From NCBI GenBank assembly GCA_964058845.1, contig CAXKVR010000395.1, positions 1 through 23,381 on the forward strand: 23,381 bases of DNA, given 5' to 3'. Positions 1 to 10,875 of this stretch are shown piece after piece. The notes beneath the pieces are model-generated. The model made no database searches. It had not been told where the DNA came from and saw only the letters and a list, made by a program, of their open reading frames with translations. Within the stretch, counting starts at the first letter, position 1. Every line of letters starts with the position of its first letter. Both the position numbers and the translations under genes were made by a program. This DNA comes from Carex sylvatica. Taxonomy: Eukaryota; Streptophyta; Magnoliopsida; Poales; Cyperaceae.

Positions 1-1
1 T

Positions 2-91
2 TCTTGTGTTTATTATCATGACTATTTTGCTGGTTATTATTTAGAAGTTTTTCATGAAAGAATTGGAGATGGAGCACCAACAAGATCTTAA
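2..91 (+). CDS. possible last exon (3' end) of an upstream gene
   Basis: An open frame runs from the left edge to a TAA at 89-91 and would encode 29 residues ending in GDGAPTRS. It is rich in Tyr, His and Glu, unlike the surrounding AT-rich DNA, which suggests real coding sequence cut by the window edge. There is no ATG at its head, so it would be the tail of an exon that starts outside. I do not recognise the protein family. A chance open frame of this length is also possible. Confidence 0.3.
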   Translation, partial: SCVYYHDYFAGYYLEVFHERIGDGAPTRS

Positions 92-1730
92 ATGTGGTTT
101 AGGAGACTGTTGATTAATTTATTCAAATATATTTTATTTCGACATGTAACAGTAATTGGTAACTAAAAATGAAATATTTTTTACGGTGTGAGTGAATATT
201 CTTAATTTTGATTTTTCATTATTATTTTGTTTTAGTTTGTTTGCTTGATTGCAAGTGATAATAGAGATTAATCGATGAAATTCATGATATGATTTTTCGT
301 TATTTTAATATTAAATGTATTATCAAACCTGCAATATAGACAATAATAAATTAAAAAAATTATAATTTTTTTTTTTTGCATGTTGCTACTCGTAATCATT
401 GTCTACACTTGTAGGCTTATATCACTACTACAAAAAAAAATATTTTACATTGCTTGCAATTGCGTTATGTCATCTAATTCTGAACCGATACATATCGTCC
501 CGATATAAAATGCACAGACATATGCCATTGGCGGAAACCAATAATGTTAAGCACCAACGCCATCTATTGAGACACATTCAATTACTAATAAGCTAGCTAG
601 CTTATATAGCTAATGATATATATATGTGTGTGTGTTACTCTCTTGTTTGATTATGGACATTTTTGTTAAAAAAATCTGACAAAAATTTTTTAATTGATAT
701 AGTTAATGATTCTTAATTAGATATTATTGAGTTAGGATTATATATGTTATTAAATTATTATTTTATTATAATGATTAAATGGGATATATATAGTAATTGA
801 ATGTGTTTTTTGTAGTAGTAACACCACCAGTTAAATATACTGATGTACATCACTCGTCACGTACACCATCTGTGCGGAAGCACATTCGATGGTAAAGGAG
901 TGATGAGAAAAATATTTTTTTTTTGTAGTAGTTTATAATACTATCATATCTTACTTTGTGGATATGTTCAAAATGTATGAAATTTTTAGTTTTATCAAAT
1001 TAAGCACTTTGACACAAAATAAAGCAAATTAAATGACACCCAAATCAGGCTAGACTCCAGCCAAATTTTGGGATTCTGTAAAAAATACTAAGGGCATGAA
1101 ATCAAGACAGGTAGAGATAATTAAGAATCTTTAGCTTACGTACATCGGATCTTTTTTCTTCTATTTTTTAAATAATGCATGACATTGAATTTTGTGTACA
1201 ATGTATTGTTTGTGGCCAAGCAAATTAGGAAAACAATTATTGACAAGAATCTTTGCAATTGTTGATCAACACTTTGTGACCATTGTATCGCTACTTCAAT
1301 TTGATAGCAACAATTATTCAACCAAAGAAAATAGAAAAACAAATTATTAATAGGGGAGATATTTGCCTTCTCATGAGATCCAAAACAACCAATGGAAAAG
1401 GCTCTTTTTTCTCCATTGAAACAAAAAAATTGCATGTATTGTAGAGCGACTTTGCATACATATATGTTAATCATGTAAAAAGCAATCTGGAGGTATGCAA
1501 GAATTCAAATAATGAACCTATATATTGAGATGAGAATTAAATTTCAAAGACCTATTGTGTATCTAAGGCAAATCCGAAATTAAATTGTTGCACTCGAATT
1601 TTCTTATATAAGTGCGGTAGCTGATGAGGAGATACTCCAACCATTATTGAGATACTTGAAATTTTTCAAAGAAATTAAATAAATACGTGCATACACTTTT
1701 ATAAAGAAGCTCTACTAGTAGTACGTCTAT
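92..1730. other. AT-rich intergenic DNA, no gene seen
   Basis: This stretch holds short A/T runs, a TA/TG dinucleotide patch near 615-637 and several short open frames (399-596 on +, 1136-1474 on -) whose translations are low in complexity and resemble no protein family. I see no splice-site-bounded coding exon. It may contain the 3' UTR of the gene ending at 91. Confidence 0.6.
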
Positions 1731-2075
1731 TGATTTCATTGAGGGGAAATGAGATCTTGATGGTTAGTTTAATAAGAGGGAACTAATTTGGTGTAGCATG
1801 TTAATGCAACAAGAGACAACTTTTTTTTTTTTTTTTTTGAAAGTTCAAAAGTAAATTCATACTACTTAATTATCGGATAATTATTTTTTTTATATTCATA
1901 TTTGTGGATTATCCTCTCATATCCGTATCCGTTTAAGGCATATTTAATTTTAAATTTTAACATCTGTTTACTATCCCTATTCGTATTCGTCTCCGCTAAT
2001 ACAAATTTGGTAATAGAATTATCCGCTCCGAATTTCTTTCGCTTATATACACCCTAGTCTATATACTAAAATTAT
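1731..2075. repeat. copy 1 of a ~345-bp local direct duplication
   Basis: This block matches 2881-3223 in the same orientation from TGATTTCATTGAG to the TATACTA-like end, offset by about 1150 bp. Differences are scattered substitutions and small indels. A T18 tract sits about 90 bp inside both copies with matching sequence on either side. That argues for segmental duplication rather than two separate poly(A)-tailed insertions. Confidence 0.8.
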
Positions 2076-2880
2076 GTTTAAGTACAAATTTTCAGAAAAA
2101 AAAAAAATTGAGAGTCAATTGATCAGAATTCAATGAATATAGATCCATCATATATATTGCATTACTTACAATAAAAGAAAAAAAAATTCATTTTATTTAT
2201 AAACTCACATTATTAGCAATGATATGTATTTGTAAATACAGTAGTCTATCCTATATATTACAAGAACTCAAATTAAGTCATGTACGCATCATATACACAC
2301 ATCCATTCATATAAGTTTATAACTTTAATTATACCAGATTTGCATATAACCAGAATCAAGTCAAATAGTGATGATACAGAATGTTCTTCAGAATTACTCA
2401 TATTGACAATGGATCAGTAAAACAAATGTATAGATCTCAGTTGAAATTGATCAAACCCTTGTATAAACGTATACTAGATTTTCTATGATATCTCCTTAAA
2501 TAATTATTAATTTCTAAAATATTATAAATATAAAATTTATATTTTATCATATTCTTTTGTTAGAAAGTAAGGATTATGTTAATAGTTTTTACTTTTTTTG
2601 TTCACAAATAAGTTATAACTATAATCATTTTCATAATTCACAAAATATTTAAAAGTAAAATCAAGTAAAATTTGCATGATATATCATGCAAAGTCCCTCC
2701 CACTCCTCCCTTCACACGTAAAGTTTATGTGTATCAATTTTTAATAAAGACATAAATATTTAATGTGAAAATATGTTCTATAAAGATATAAAAATATCTC
2801 TTACTGAATGATAGATCATGTGCAATATTGAAAATCTTTTATATTCTCGAGACTACATTGAAAAAACACACCAAATTTGC
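2076..2880. other. AT-rich spacer between the two duplicate blocks
   Basis: No coding exon, RNA gene or terminal repeat is recognisable. The sequence is rich in A/T runs with scattered stop codons in all frames. Confidence 0.5.
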
Positions 2881-3223
2881 TGATTTCATTGAGAGAAAAT
2901 GAGATCATGCTGGTTAGTTTAATTAGAGGGAATTAATTTGATGTAGCATGTTAATGTAACAAGAGGCAACTTTTTTTTTTTTTTTTGGAAGTTCAAAAGT
3001 AAATTCATATTACTTAATTATTGGATAATTATTTGTTTTATATTCATATTTGTTGATTATCGGCTCCACATCCATATTCATTTAAAGCATATTTGATTTT
3101 AAATTTTAACATCCATTTACTATCCTTATTCGTATTCGTCTCCTCTAATACAAATTTGATATTAGAATTATCTGAGTTTCTTTCGTTTATATATATACAC
3201 CCCTAGTTTATATACTAGAATTA
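2881..3223. repeat. copy 2 of a ~345-bp local direct duplication
   Basis: Partner of 1731-2075. Both contain the same T tract, the same run of TCCATATTCATT-like and TTCGTATTCGTC-like words, and end at ATATACTA. By eye the copies are roughly 85-90% alike, so the duplication is not very recent. Confidence 0.8.
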
Positions 3224-4080
3224 CCAGCTCCCTAACTGGATTTTTATTTTTTACCATTAAAAAAAAGAAGATAAACAATAAAACCACGAAATTTGAAAAA
3301 AAGAATGATTTTTAACACGGTCACAACTTCAAGTTACGGCCAAATAATTTATTTATTTATTTCAATTTGAAATGAGGCTTCCTGATAGGATCTTGATTCT
3401 GCTTTTTCTATTTAATTATTTTAGCCAAGATGCCAACATATGTTGGAATATAATCATTTAGATTTTGATTTATGGTACAACTCATAACATGCTAAGATTA
3501 ACACCAAGAGATAGAATTTTCTGGCGCAAAATCTAAGCGTATCAAATTTTCAAAGAGATTCATTTTACATGTACAAAAGGTGATATAATACAAAAGAAAA
3601 TAATAATAACAATAATAATAATAATAAAGATTGCAGCAAGTCAGTTCCATTTATTTTACAAATTTTGAAATCGAATTCTTTTTAATATTGTTTGGTAATA
3701 TTAAAATTTAAAATATCATTTGATCATACAGATCTAGTAGTATTGATAAATTATTTGTTTATCAATTTTTGTGCTAAATTCAAAATTAAATGCGACGATA
3801 AAAAGACAAAATTAATAAGAAGATTTCTATCTGGTCAAAACTCATTTGATTTTCATTCATTTATATATTTTTAATTTGTTAACCTGCTAACTATCTAAAG
3901 TAGAGCGGAGCAGCGGACTCGTTTGTCGAGGTTTGTATCCTCTCCAATTGAGTATGGACCATACAGACGATCTAACATCATTCAATTTAGATCTGACTGT
4001 TCAGATATGTAACATTTCCTTAGATGGTTCAATAGAAAACAAAACTGCTACAGATAATCCAGACTGTTTTTAATAAAAGA
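3224..4080. other. AT-rich intergenic DNA with a short AAT microsatellite
   Basis: No gene is seen. An (AAT/AAC)n trinucleotide run lies at about 3599-3627. The short open frame at 3692-3874 has no family resemblance. From about 3895 the base composition becomes less AT-rich as the inverted-repeat element at 4082-4279 is approached. Confidence 0.5.
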
Positions 4081-4081
4081 C

Positions 4082-4279
4082 CATTTAAATTGAGAGCGTT
4101 CCTCTGAGATATCTCAACTTTTGCGTGACCGACGTGTCCGGTGTCTATTCGGGGGTGTTATAGGGGGTCTTTATTATGTGTGCTAAGAGATTCGTGCAGA
4201 ACGTATTTAAACGGTTGGGATTTTCCATAAAGTCATGCAAAGTTTGAGATATCTCAGAGGATATGAATTCATTTAAATT
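4082..4279. mobile_element. MITE-like element with ~30-50 bp terminal inverted repeats
   Basis: The left arm (4082-4130) and right arm (4231-4279) are inverted copies. The core CCTCTGAGATATCTCAA at 4101-4117 has its reverse complement at 4244-4260, followed by the similar words TTGCGTGAC and TTGCATGAC. An outer ATTTAAAT sits exactly 10 bp outside the core on both sides. The middle (~100 bp) is non-coding. I could not fix a target-site duplication, so the superfamily is undecided. Any hairpin of this size could also be a small-RNA source. Confidence 0.6.
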
Positions 4280-4599
4280 CCATACAACCTAGCTGTGGCC
4301 CCGCAAGTCAATTGCCGACAACGACTTATTAGTTGAAGAATAGTGGAATGTCGTGCTGACGGGTGGGACTCTCTTCTTCTTCGCTATCATGATTGGCAAA
4401 ACTAATAATATCTTCGGTCTACTTTTCTAAATTTTACTTTTAGAAAAGTAATAGACATTTTTAATGAATTAGAAAGATGAATCTTTTTTTAATTCCATGG
4501 AAGGAGTATATCATGATATGGATTTTTTTTTTTAAATAGAATTAGTTTTAAAAGTTTTACTGGAAACAGCTCTGATCAGATCAAAGTTCGAAAAATTGC

Positions 4600-4756
4600 C
4601 TCCACCGATCCGTAGTATCGGTGGAGCAAAAAACGCAAATCCCTACATCGATCCTACGGATCGGTGGAGCTCTTTTTAACCCATTTTCACATGCGCTGAT
4701 TCCACGCCACAGAAAATCCTGCAGAAGCTCTACACCGATCCTAGGAATCGGTGGAG
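4600..4756. repeat. three 27-bp palindromes of form 10-7-10
   Basis: Units lie at 4600-4626, 4643-4669 and 4730-4756. Each has a 10-nt arm (CTCCACCGAT, CTACATCGAT, CTACACCGAT), a 7-nt loop and the common arm ATCGGTGGAG. The first is a perfect inverted repeat, and the others carry one or two mismatches. The unit length is constant. They lie just upstream of a pyrimidine-rich stretch (4785-4866) that looks like the 5' leader of the PMD gene, so they may be promoter or terminal sequence of the MULE. No matching copies are visible on the right side of the element. Confidence 0.75.
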
Positions 4757-4784
4757 CCTTGTTTTCAAAATGCGCCGCACGGGA

Positions 4785-4968
4785 TGCTTCTTCTTCCTCT
4801 TTTCTCTCCTTCCTTCTTCCTTCCAGCCGAGCTGCTCTTATTTTTTTTCTGTTTTTTTCATTTTTTTAATCCTCTCAATGTACTAAATCATTTCTCAATC
4901 CAATTGTTTCAAAATATCTGGATCGTTGAAGAAATTTGGAAATTCTTCAGATCTACAATTTTGACAAG
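4785..4968 (+). promoter_or_regulatory. probable 5' leader and first non-coding exon of the PMD gene
   Basis: A CT-rich stretch (4788-4866) is followed by ordinary sequence ending in GACAAG before GTAAATAT at 4969, a good splice donor. The partner acceptor would be the ACAG at 5711-5714, six bases before the PMD start codon. This would give a 5' UTR intron of about 745 bp that contains the minisatellite. It is an inference from splice consensus only. Confidence 0.35.
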
Positions 4969-5304
4969 GTAAATATCTCTATTTTTATAATTTTTTATTT
5001 TTAGCCGAATTTAAATAAATAACTAATTTAATTTATTTTGTTTAGTATATTTAGAATGTTTTTTGTGAAATGTAGTGTTAAATTAGTATTTGGTGTAATT
5101 TAGTGGTAATGTAGTATTAATTTAGCGTAATTTGGTGTTAATTTATAGTTGATTTGATGTTAATTTAGTGTAATGTAGTGGTAATGTAGTTGTAATTTAG
5201 TATATATATGTAGTATTAATTTAGTGTTAATTTAGTATAATTTAGTATATATGTAATATCAATTAAGTATTCATGTATTATAATTTGTGCAAAATTAGAT
5301 AAAT

Positions 5305-5645
5305 GTGTAAATGTGTAATTAAGTGTAAATGTGTAAATTGTGTAAATGATAAATGTTTAAAATTAGACTAGTAAATGTGTAAAATTAGACTAGTAAATGT
5401 GTAAATGTGTAAAATTAGAGTAGTAAATGTGTAAAATTAGAGTAGTAAATTGTGTAAATGTGTAAATGTTTAAAATTAGACTAGTAAATGTGTAAAATTA
5501 GACTAGTAAATTTGTAAATGTGTAAAATTAGAGTAGTAAATGTGTAAAATTAGAGTAGTAAATGTGTAAATGTGTAAAATTAGACTAATAAATATGTAAA
5601 TGTGTAAAATTAGACTAGTAAATGTGTAAATGTGTAAAATTAGTT
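5305..5645. repeat. minisatellite, ~22-bp unit with higher-order structure
   Basis: The basic unit is about GTAAAATTAGACTAGTAAAT plus GT, repeated with occasional extra GTAAATGT steps. Variants carrying GACTA or GAGTA occur in pairs (GACTA at 5365 and 5388, GAGTA at 5418 and 5440, GACTA at 5479 and 5501, GAGTA at 5531 and 5553). This gives a higher-order period of about 113 bp. A more degenerate TTAGTGTAAT-type repeat precedes it (5050-5280). The array falls inside the likely 5' UTR intron of the PMD gene. Confidence 0.85.
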
Positions 5646-5719
5646 TGTTTATATAATTATGTGTGATGACTCTCATCAGTTGCAAAAATATTTGTTTATG
5701 AAATTTTCTAACAGAGTCA

Positions 5720-7995
5720 ATGGATAACCCGGATTATCCTGAGTTGTTGCAATTAGCACCACAGAACCACAGGGCATGGCAAGTTCGTGATATGGTAATT
5801 TTTATTATATTTATTAATTATTTGTTTCAAATAAATATTATATGAAGTATTTCAATGATTTATAATGCTTAATTTTATTTTTGCAGCCTACCTCTTCATT
5901 GAAGGTAAATGTACATCAAACAAGTATTGCTTACAATAGTCAGATGGATGATGATCTGAAGAGGTTAGGATTGTATCAAATTGCTCGCCTTAATAATTGC
6001 AAGATTGATCCGCATTTGATTACGGCTCTGGTTGAGAGTTGGAGGCCAGAGACTAATACATTTCATCTACCTGTCGGTGAGGTGACAGTGACGTTGGAAG
6101 ATGTCGCATGTCTATGGGGCTTACCGATTAAGGGTAATTAATAATCTCATAATAGTTTTTCTGTTAATTTAATTAACTATTTATAAAAAATAAATTGTTG
6201 ATTGTATAATTCTTTTAATTTATAGGATACCCGATTTCTGGCACCAGCGATACTGACTGGGACCCATACTTAGAGTATGATCTAGGAGCTGACCCAGCTA
6301 GTTTTTACGATGACCTCCATGAGACAATGCCAACGATCTTGAGACAGTCGCACGGTACACCCGAGGTTTTTGTATGGATTTATTCGGGTCGGTTATGTTT
6401 CCAGATTCGAGTGCGGATGGAGTCCCTGCGATGTACTTACAATTCATCACTGATCTAGAGACTCCACAAGAATACAATTGGGGAGGTGCAGTACTTGCAC
6501 ATCTGTATCGAGAGTTGTCACGTGCTTGCCACGCTGGGGTAGACACAATAGCGGGTCCGATGTTGTTGTTACAGATTTGGTCATGGACTCGATTTTCTAT
6601 TGGTCGGCCTATACCCCGGGAAGAGCCACCTCCCTTCGGTGGTGCCGATGAGTATGAGAGGAATGCTTTCGGTGCTAAGTGGACCACTCTCCATTTGTGG
6701 CCAGAAAATCCTCACTTAGGTAAAAAAATTTATAATTTGAGATAACATTGATAGATTTATAATTGTTTTTTAACATTTATATTTTTATTTATATTTTTTT
6801 TGACAGGTGGTACAGCCGCATATAGAGATAGCTTCGATAGACTAGCTGATGAGACAGTTAACTGGCGACCATACGTTGATTATTATGATCATTTACCTCG
6901 ACATGTCCGACGACAAAAGAGGTATTGGATGAGCTGCAGTTACGTGATCCATTTTTTGATGGTGGAGTTTCAGCATGCAGATAGGGTCATGCGCCAGTTT
7001 GGTAAGTACCAAGAGGTCCCGCCTCCTCCTCCTCTACCATGGGATGATATTAGTTATTTACGAAATACATGGTATCATGATGGCAATTCAACAAGGGATG
7101 GTTGTTGGGCGATGACTCTTTCTGAGTTCATCGAAAAGCCTCAAGTATTAATTGGAGAGCGGAGACCATATGATATGTCGAGGCATCATCTGTACATGCA
7201 TTGGTTCCACGTACGTGGTATGAGATCAGTGTATCTATCAGATAACAATCCGGAAGCTCTACGACGTCAGGCTCCCCCGCGGACAGGAGATGTTGCTACA
7301 CTGGCATACGTTCCTCATGGTCATAGGCATTCCCGTGTGGTTCGTACATTACTTTTTTTTTTCAATCAAACTAGATTTTTCAATATTAATGTGCAATATG
7401 TCATACTTCGAAATGTGTTATGTAGATTGCTCGAGAGATACAATGCACTATGCAGGCAATAGAAATGGTCAAGACTCCGGGACAAGTGGCATATGGCAAG
7501 ATTATGCTCGAGGATACTCGTGACATTATGGAGGATATTGATCAGATTCACATCTTCCGAGGTATACTCGAGAGTGCTAGGATACCTATTGACTTGGACA
7601 TGATCAGTTTGGATGATGATTATCCTGATCAGTATTATAATCGCCCTGCAACTACAGAGCCTCCCCAGGAGTGGGACAACTTTATGAGAGGCACAGAGTA
7701 TGGATCTATATCTCAGTTCATGCTCGATGAATTAATGGGAGGCATTAGTGCAATGGGACCATCATTTGCAGAGGCGGGACCATCCAATGCAAATTACAGT
7801 CCATCTACTTCATTTTGTCCTCGTGGCAGGGGCCTCCATTTTGTCCATAGTCATTATTCTTCGCTTGTGTTTTCTCCTACCCTTATTTACTTTATCTGGA
7901 TCTGGCCTTTTAATGGGTCCATTATACAATGGCCAATCCCGTTTATTTCCAAATCCATTGAATCGACCAGACCAAGTGCTTATATAATTTTGTAA
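5720..7995 (+). pseudogene. plant mobile domain (PMD, MAIN-like) protein of a MULE, one frameshift
   Basis: Five coding exons can be traced: 5720-5794, 5887-6133, 6226-6719, 6807-7339 and 7456-7995. All have GT-AG borders, although the last donor (GTG|GTTCGT) is uncertain. The product shows the PMD landmarks: LYQIARLNNCKIDPHLITAL, a FHLPVGEVTVTLEDVACLWGLPI block, the FGSVMFPD segment, LAHLYRELSRAC, GPMLLLQIWSW and the RRYW/WPYxxY-type C-terminal half. These match the family that includes MAIN and MAIL1, also carried by transposons. In exon 3 the frame shifts at about 6348: RQ is followed by TC where a codon such as TAC is expected, and the next residues (ARYTRGFCMDLFGSV) are read in another frame. 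A one-base deletion explains this. The rest has no internal stop. The last ~180 bp run antisense over the transposase end, so the true C-terminus is unsure. A sequencing error at 6348 would restore a full gene. Confidence 0.75.
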
Positions 7996-9644
7996 ACTGT
8001 AATATGAACTAACATAGTCGATAGGATTTAGGCTCCTCACGAAGCAAACTGCAAGAACATGGTTGCATGGAATACCTGTTAATTGAGGTCTCCGACAACT
8101 ATATATAGGCATTCCTTCTGCAGGGAAGGTAACATAGTACTTCATTGAGCCCCGAACACCCTTCAATTAAAAAAATGATTAACTTACTGTCAAATATATT
8201 TACATCAAATGTATTACATGAAAGTAAAAAAATAACTTACTGTCGAATGATTAACTTACTGTCTCGAGAAGTCCATTATTATCAATAACCTCATAGTCGT
8301 TGTGGCCAGCATACATCGCCCGTACCTCATGTTTCCTTGCTTTTTTATTACGACGATGTAAAATCTCTGTAATATTCAACGAAAAATCCAATCCAGTTGC
8401 CTCCCATCCAATCGCGGCCTCCCGCCTATTTACAAACCAGTCGACACACTTATAAAAGGTCTTATCCACAATTGCACACACAAGTAGTTGCCTGACAATC
8501 CTAAATACACTGTTTAGTACTTCAAAGCCATTACTTGTCATTATACCCCATCGATTGAGGAATCCATCATGCACTTGTGCCCACTTATGTAGAGCCAAAG
8601 GCTCTACATCAGAGTTGCGGAGCCGTTTAACAAATTTCATAATGTAGTCATGTACGGCTGCATCTCTTTGCCTAATCAATTCCATCCCCTCTTCAAATCT
8701 CCACATTTTTTTTTTTGGCAACATATTTCCTGAATACATTTTTGATCCACTTTTCAGGGTATTTTTTCTAAATATTTTCACCAATATGCTGCGAACACAG
8801 TCAGTGGACAGCTTCACCATTTTCCTCACACCATCCCAGATTAGGAGCCTCAAACACCCCTCGTATACCAAGGTGCTGGTATGAGACAACACATTTTTTC
8901 TGGCCCGACAACATTGATACGCAACCAATTCATAAACCAACCCCAATTTTCTATAGACTCTTTTTCACAAATTGTAAATGCAAGTGGCAATAGTTGTTGC
9001 TCTGCATCGTAAGCACAAGCCATAAAAAGTTTACCCTTGTATCTTCTGGATAAGAACCCGGCATCAACACTGATAACGGGTCGAAGATGAGGCCATGCTT
9101 CAATGCACGGCCCAAATGCCCATGCAACCCTGTTGAAAATATTGATATTAAACTTGCTTGATGGTTCATCCTCTAGTAGGTACTGTGTACTTGGATTAGA
9201 TGCTTTGATAGCACCCAGAAATGATGGAAGCATCTCGTAAGACTTCTTCCAGCTCCCAAACAAGTCCGCAATTGCAAGTTCCCTACCTCTCCACAACTTG
9301 TTATACGAGGGCACTACTGTCCCAAATTTAACTTTAACCAGATGCTTGACCATTTTAATGTTTAACTCCAGATCTTCTTGCAAAGCTGATTTAATAATAT
9401 CAGCAATTACTCTGGCAGTCATTTGATGACTATCCAACCTTTGAGCACTTCCAAAGCATGTGTGGACAAACGGGTTGGTGGAAATTGTCCAAGCACCTGT
9501 TGGTACTACCTTTGCATACAATTTCCATTGGCATTTTGAAGATTTACATGCAACTCTATACTTAGTTTTATTGCTGTTTATCACGTCTAACTCTGTGTTT
9601 TTTTGAAAAAGTTTCTGAATATTATTATGACATCTCTCCATCAT
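7810..9644 (-). pseudogene. Mutator-like (MURA) transposase, decayed
   Basis: Read from 9644 down, the product has the MULE N-terminal block (YRVACKSSKCQWKLYA), the DDE domain start (VDAGFLSRRYKGKLFMACAY, then QLLPLAFTICEKES), the WFMNWLR helix, the long C-terminal half of the core (8251-8760) and, after a short intron (~8259-8169), a SWIM zinc finger (SCRRPQLTGIPCNHVLAVC) with a basic tail ending at 7810. The copy is dead. A frameshift near 8880 removes the second catalytic Asp motif, expected as ISDxH. In-frame stops occur at 8801-8803 (TGA, probably from CGA) and 8768-8770 (TAG). An A11 run (8706-8716) shifts frame again. The first SWIM cysteine is Tyr (TAT). Transcription converges with the PMD gene. 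The 5' end of the gene upstream of 9644 is not recognisable. Confidence 0.9.
8181..8262 (-). repeat. three copies of a 5' splice-site sequence in the transposase intron
   Basis: The decamer ACAGTAAGTT occurs on the minus strand at 8262-8253, 8243-8234 and 8190-8181. The first copy is the exon-intron border after the LLET codons and is followed by AATCATT, as is the third. All three lie in one intron of about 90 nt that ends at the acceptor near 8169. They look like local duplications of the donor. Confidence 0.75.
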
Positions 9645-10537
<893 letters not shown>

Positions 10538-10632
10538 CGATCTCTTTCTAGATTCTCTCAGTCTCTCCCTCGAGAAAATTTGCTTTCTAGGAGGAAATGC
10601 TTTGAAGGAAATTAGGAGGAGAGAGCTTGATG

Positions 10633-10638
10633 TTTATA
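10633..10638 (-). promoter_or_regulatory. TATA box of the reductase fragment
   Basis: TATAAA on the minus strand lies about 96 bp upstream of the ATG at 10537. The sequence between is CT-rich, like a plant 5' leader. It suggests the fragment kept its original promoter, which an exon captured through RNA would lack. Confidence 0.5.
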
Positions 10639-10875
10639 GGCAAACTTTTTAGAAAACAAACTAGTGCTAACCGGTCATAGCCATAGGTCACCGAATTTAT
10701 TTTTTGTTACCGTCTTTAAAAAAAAAAAAAAAAAATTAACGCCCATGATTTTGAAATGAAGGTTCATGTTTCATAGCCGTCTGATTAAATTTTGATTTGT
10801 GTATCCCTTTAAATGAACGGTGCAGATTTATTTTCCTTTTTTCGTTTTAAAAAGACAAACATGTACTAATTTATG

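Larger units (their letters stand above)
5720..9644. mobile_element. core of a MuDR-type MULE carrying a PMD gene
   Basis: The convergent pair, PMD on + and MURA on -, has the same geometry as mudrB and mudrA in maize MuDR, and PMD domains are known in plant transposons. I could not find terminal inverted repeats or a target-site duplication, so the true ends are unknown. The left end may be near the 27-bp palindromes at 4600 and the right end somewhere in 9700-10300. Confidence 0.7.

Noticed and set aside
1136..1474. 112-codon open frame on the minus strand
   Set aside because: Cys/Phe/Tyr-rich low-complexity product, no family features, AT-rich DNA without splice or promoter context.
1731..3223. 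The two 345-bp copies as long terminal repeats of a retrotransposon
   Set aside because: No TG...CA ends, primer-binding site, polypurine tract or gag-pol sequence between them, and the spacer is only ~0.8 kb.
4621..4972. Open frames of 82 and 73 codons on +
   Set aside because: They read through the palindromes and the pyrimidine-rich leader; the repeated RIGGAL words come from the DNA repeats.
5305..5645. CRISPR-like array
   Set aside because: Tandem minisatellite without unique spacers in a eukaryotic intron.
5503..5685. 60-codon minus-strand frame with repeating LILHIYTF
   Set aside because: Translation of the minisatellite, not a gene.
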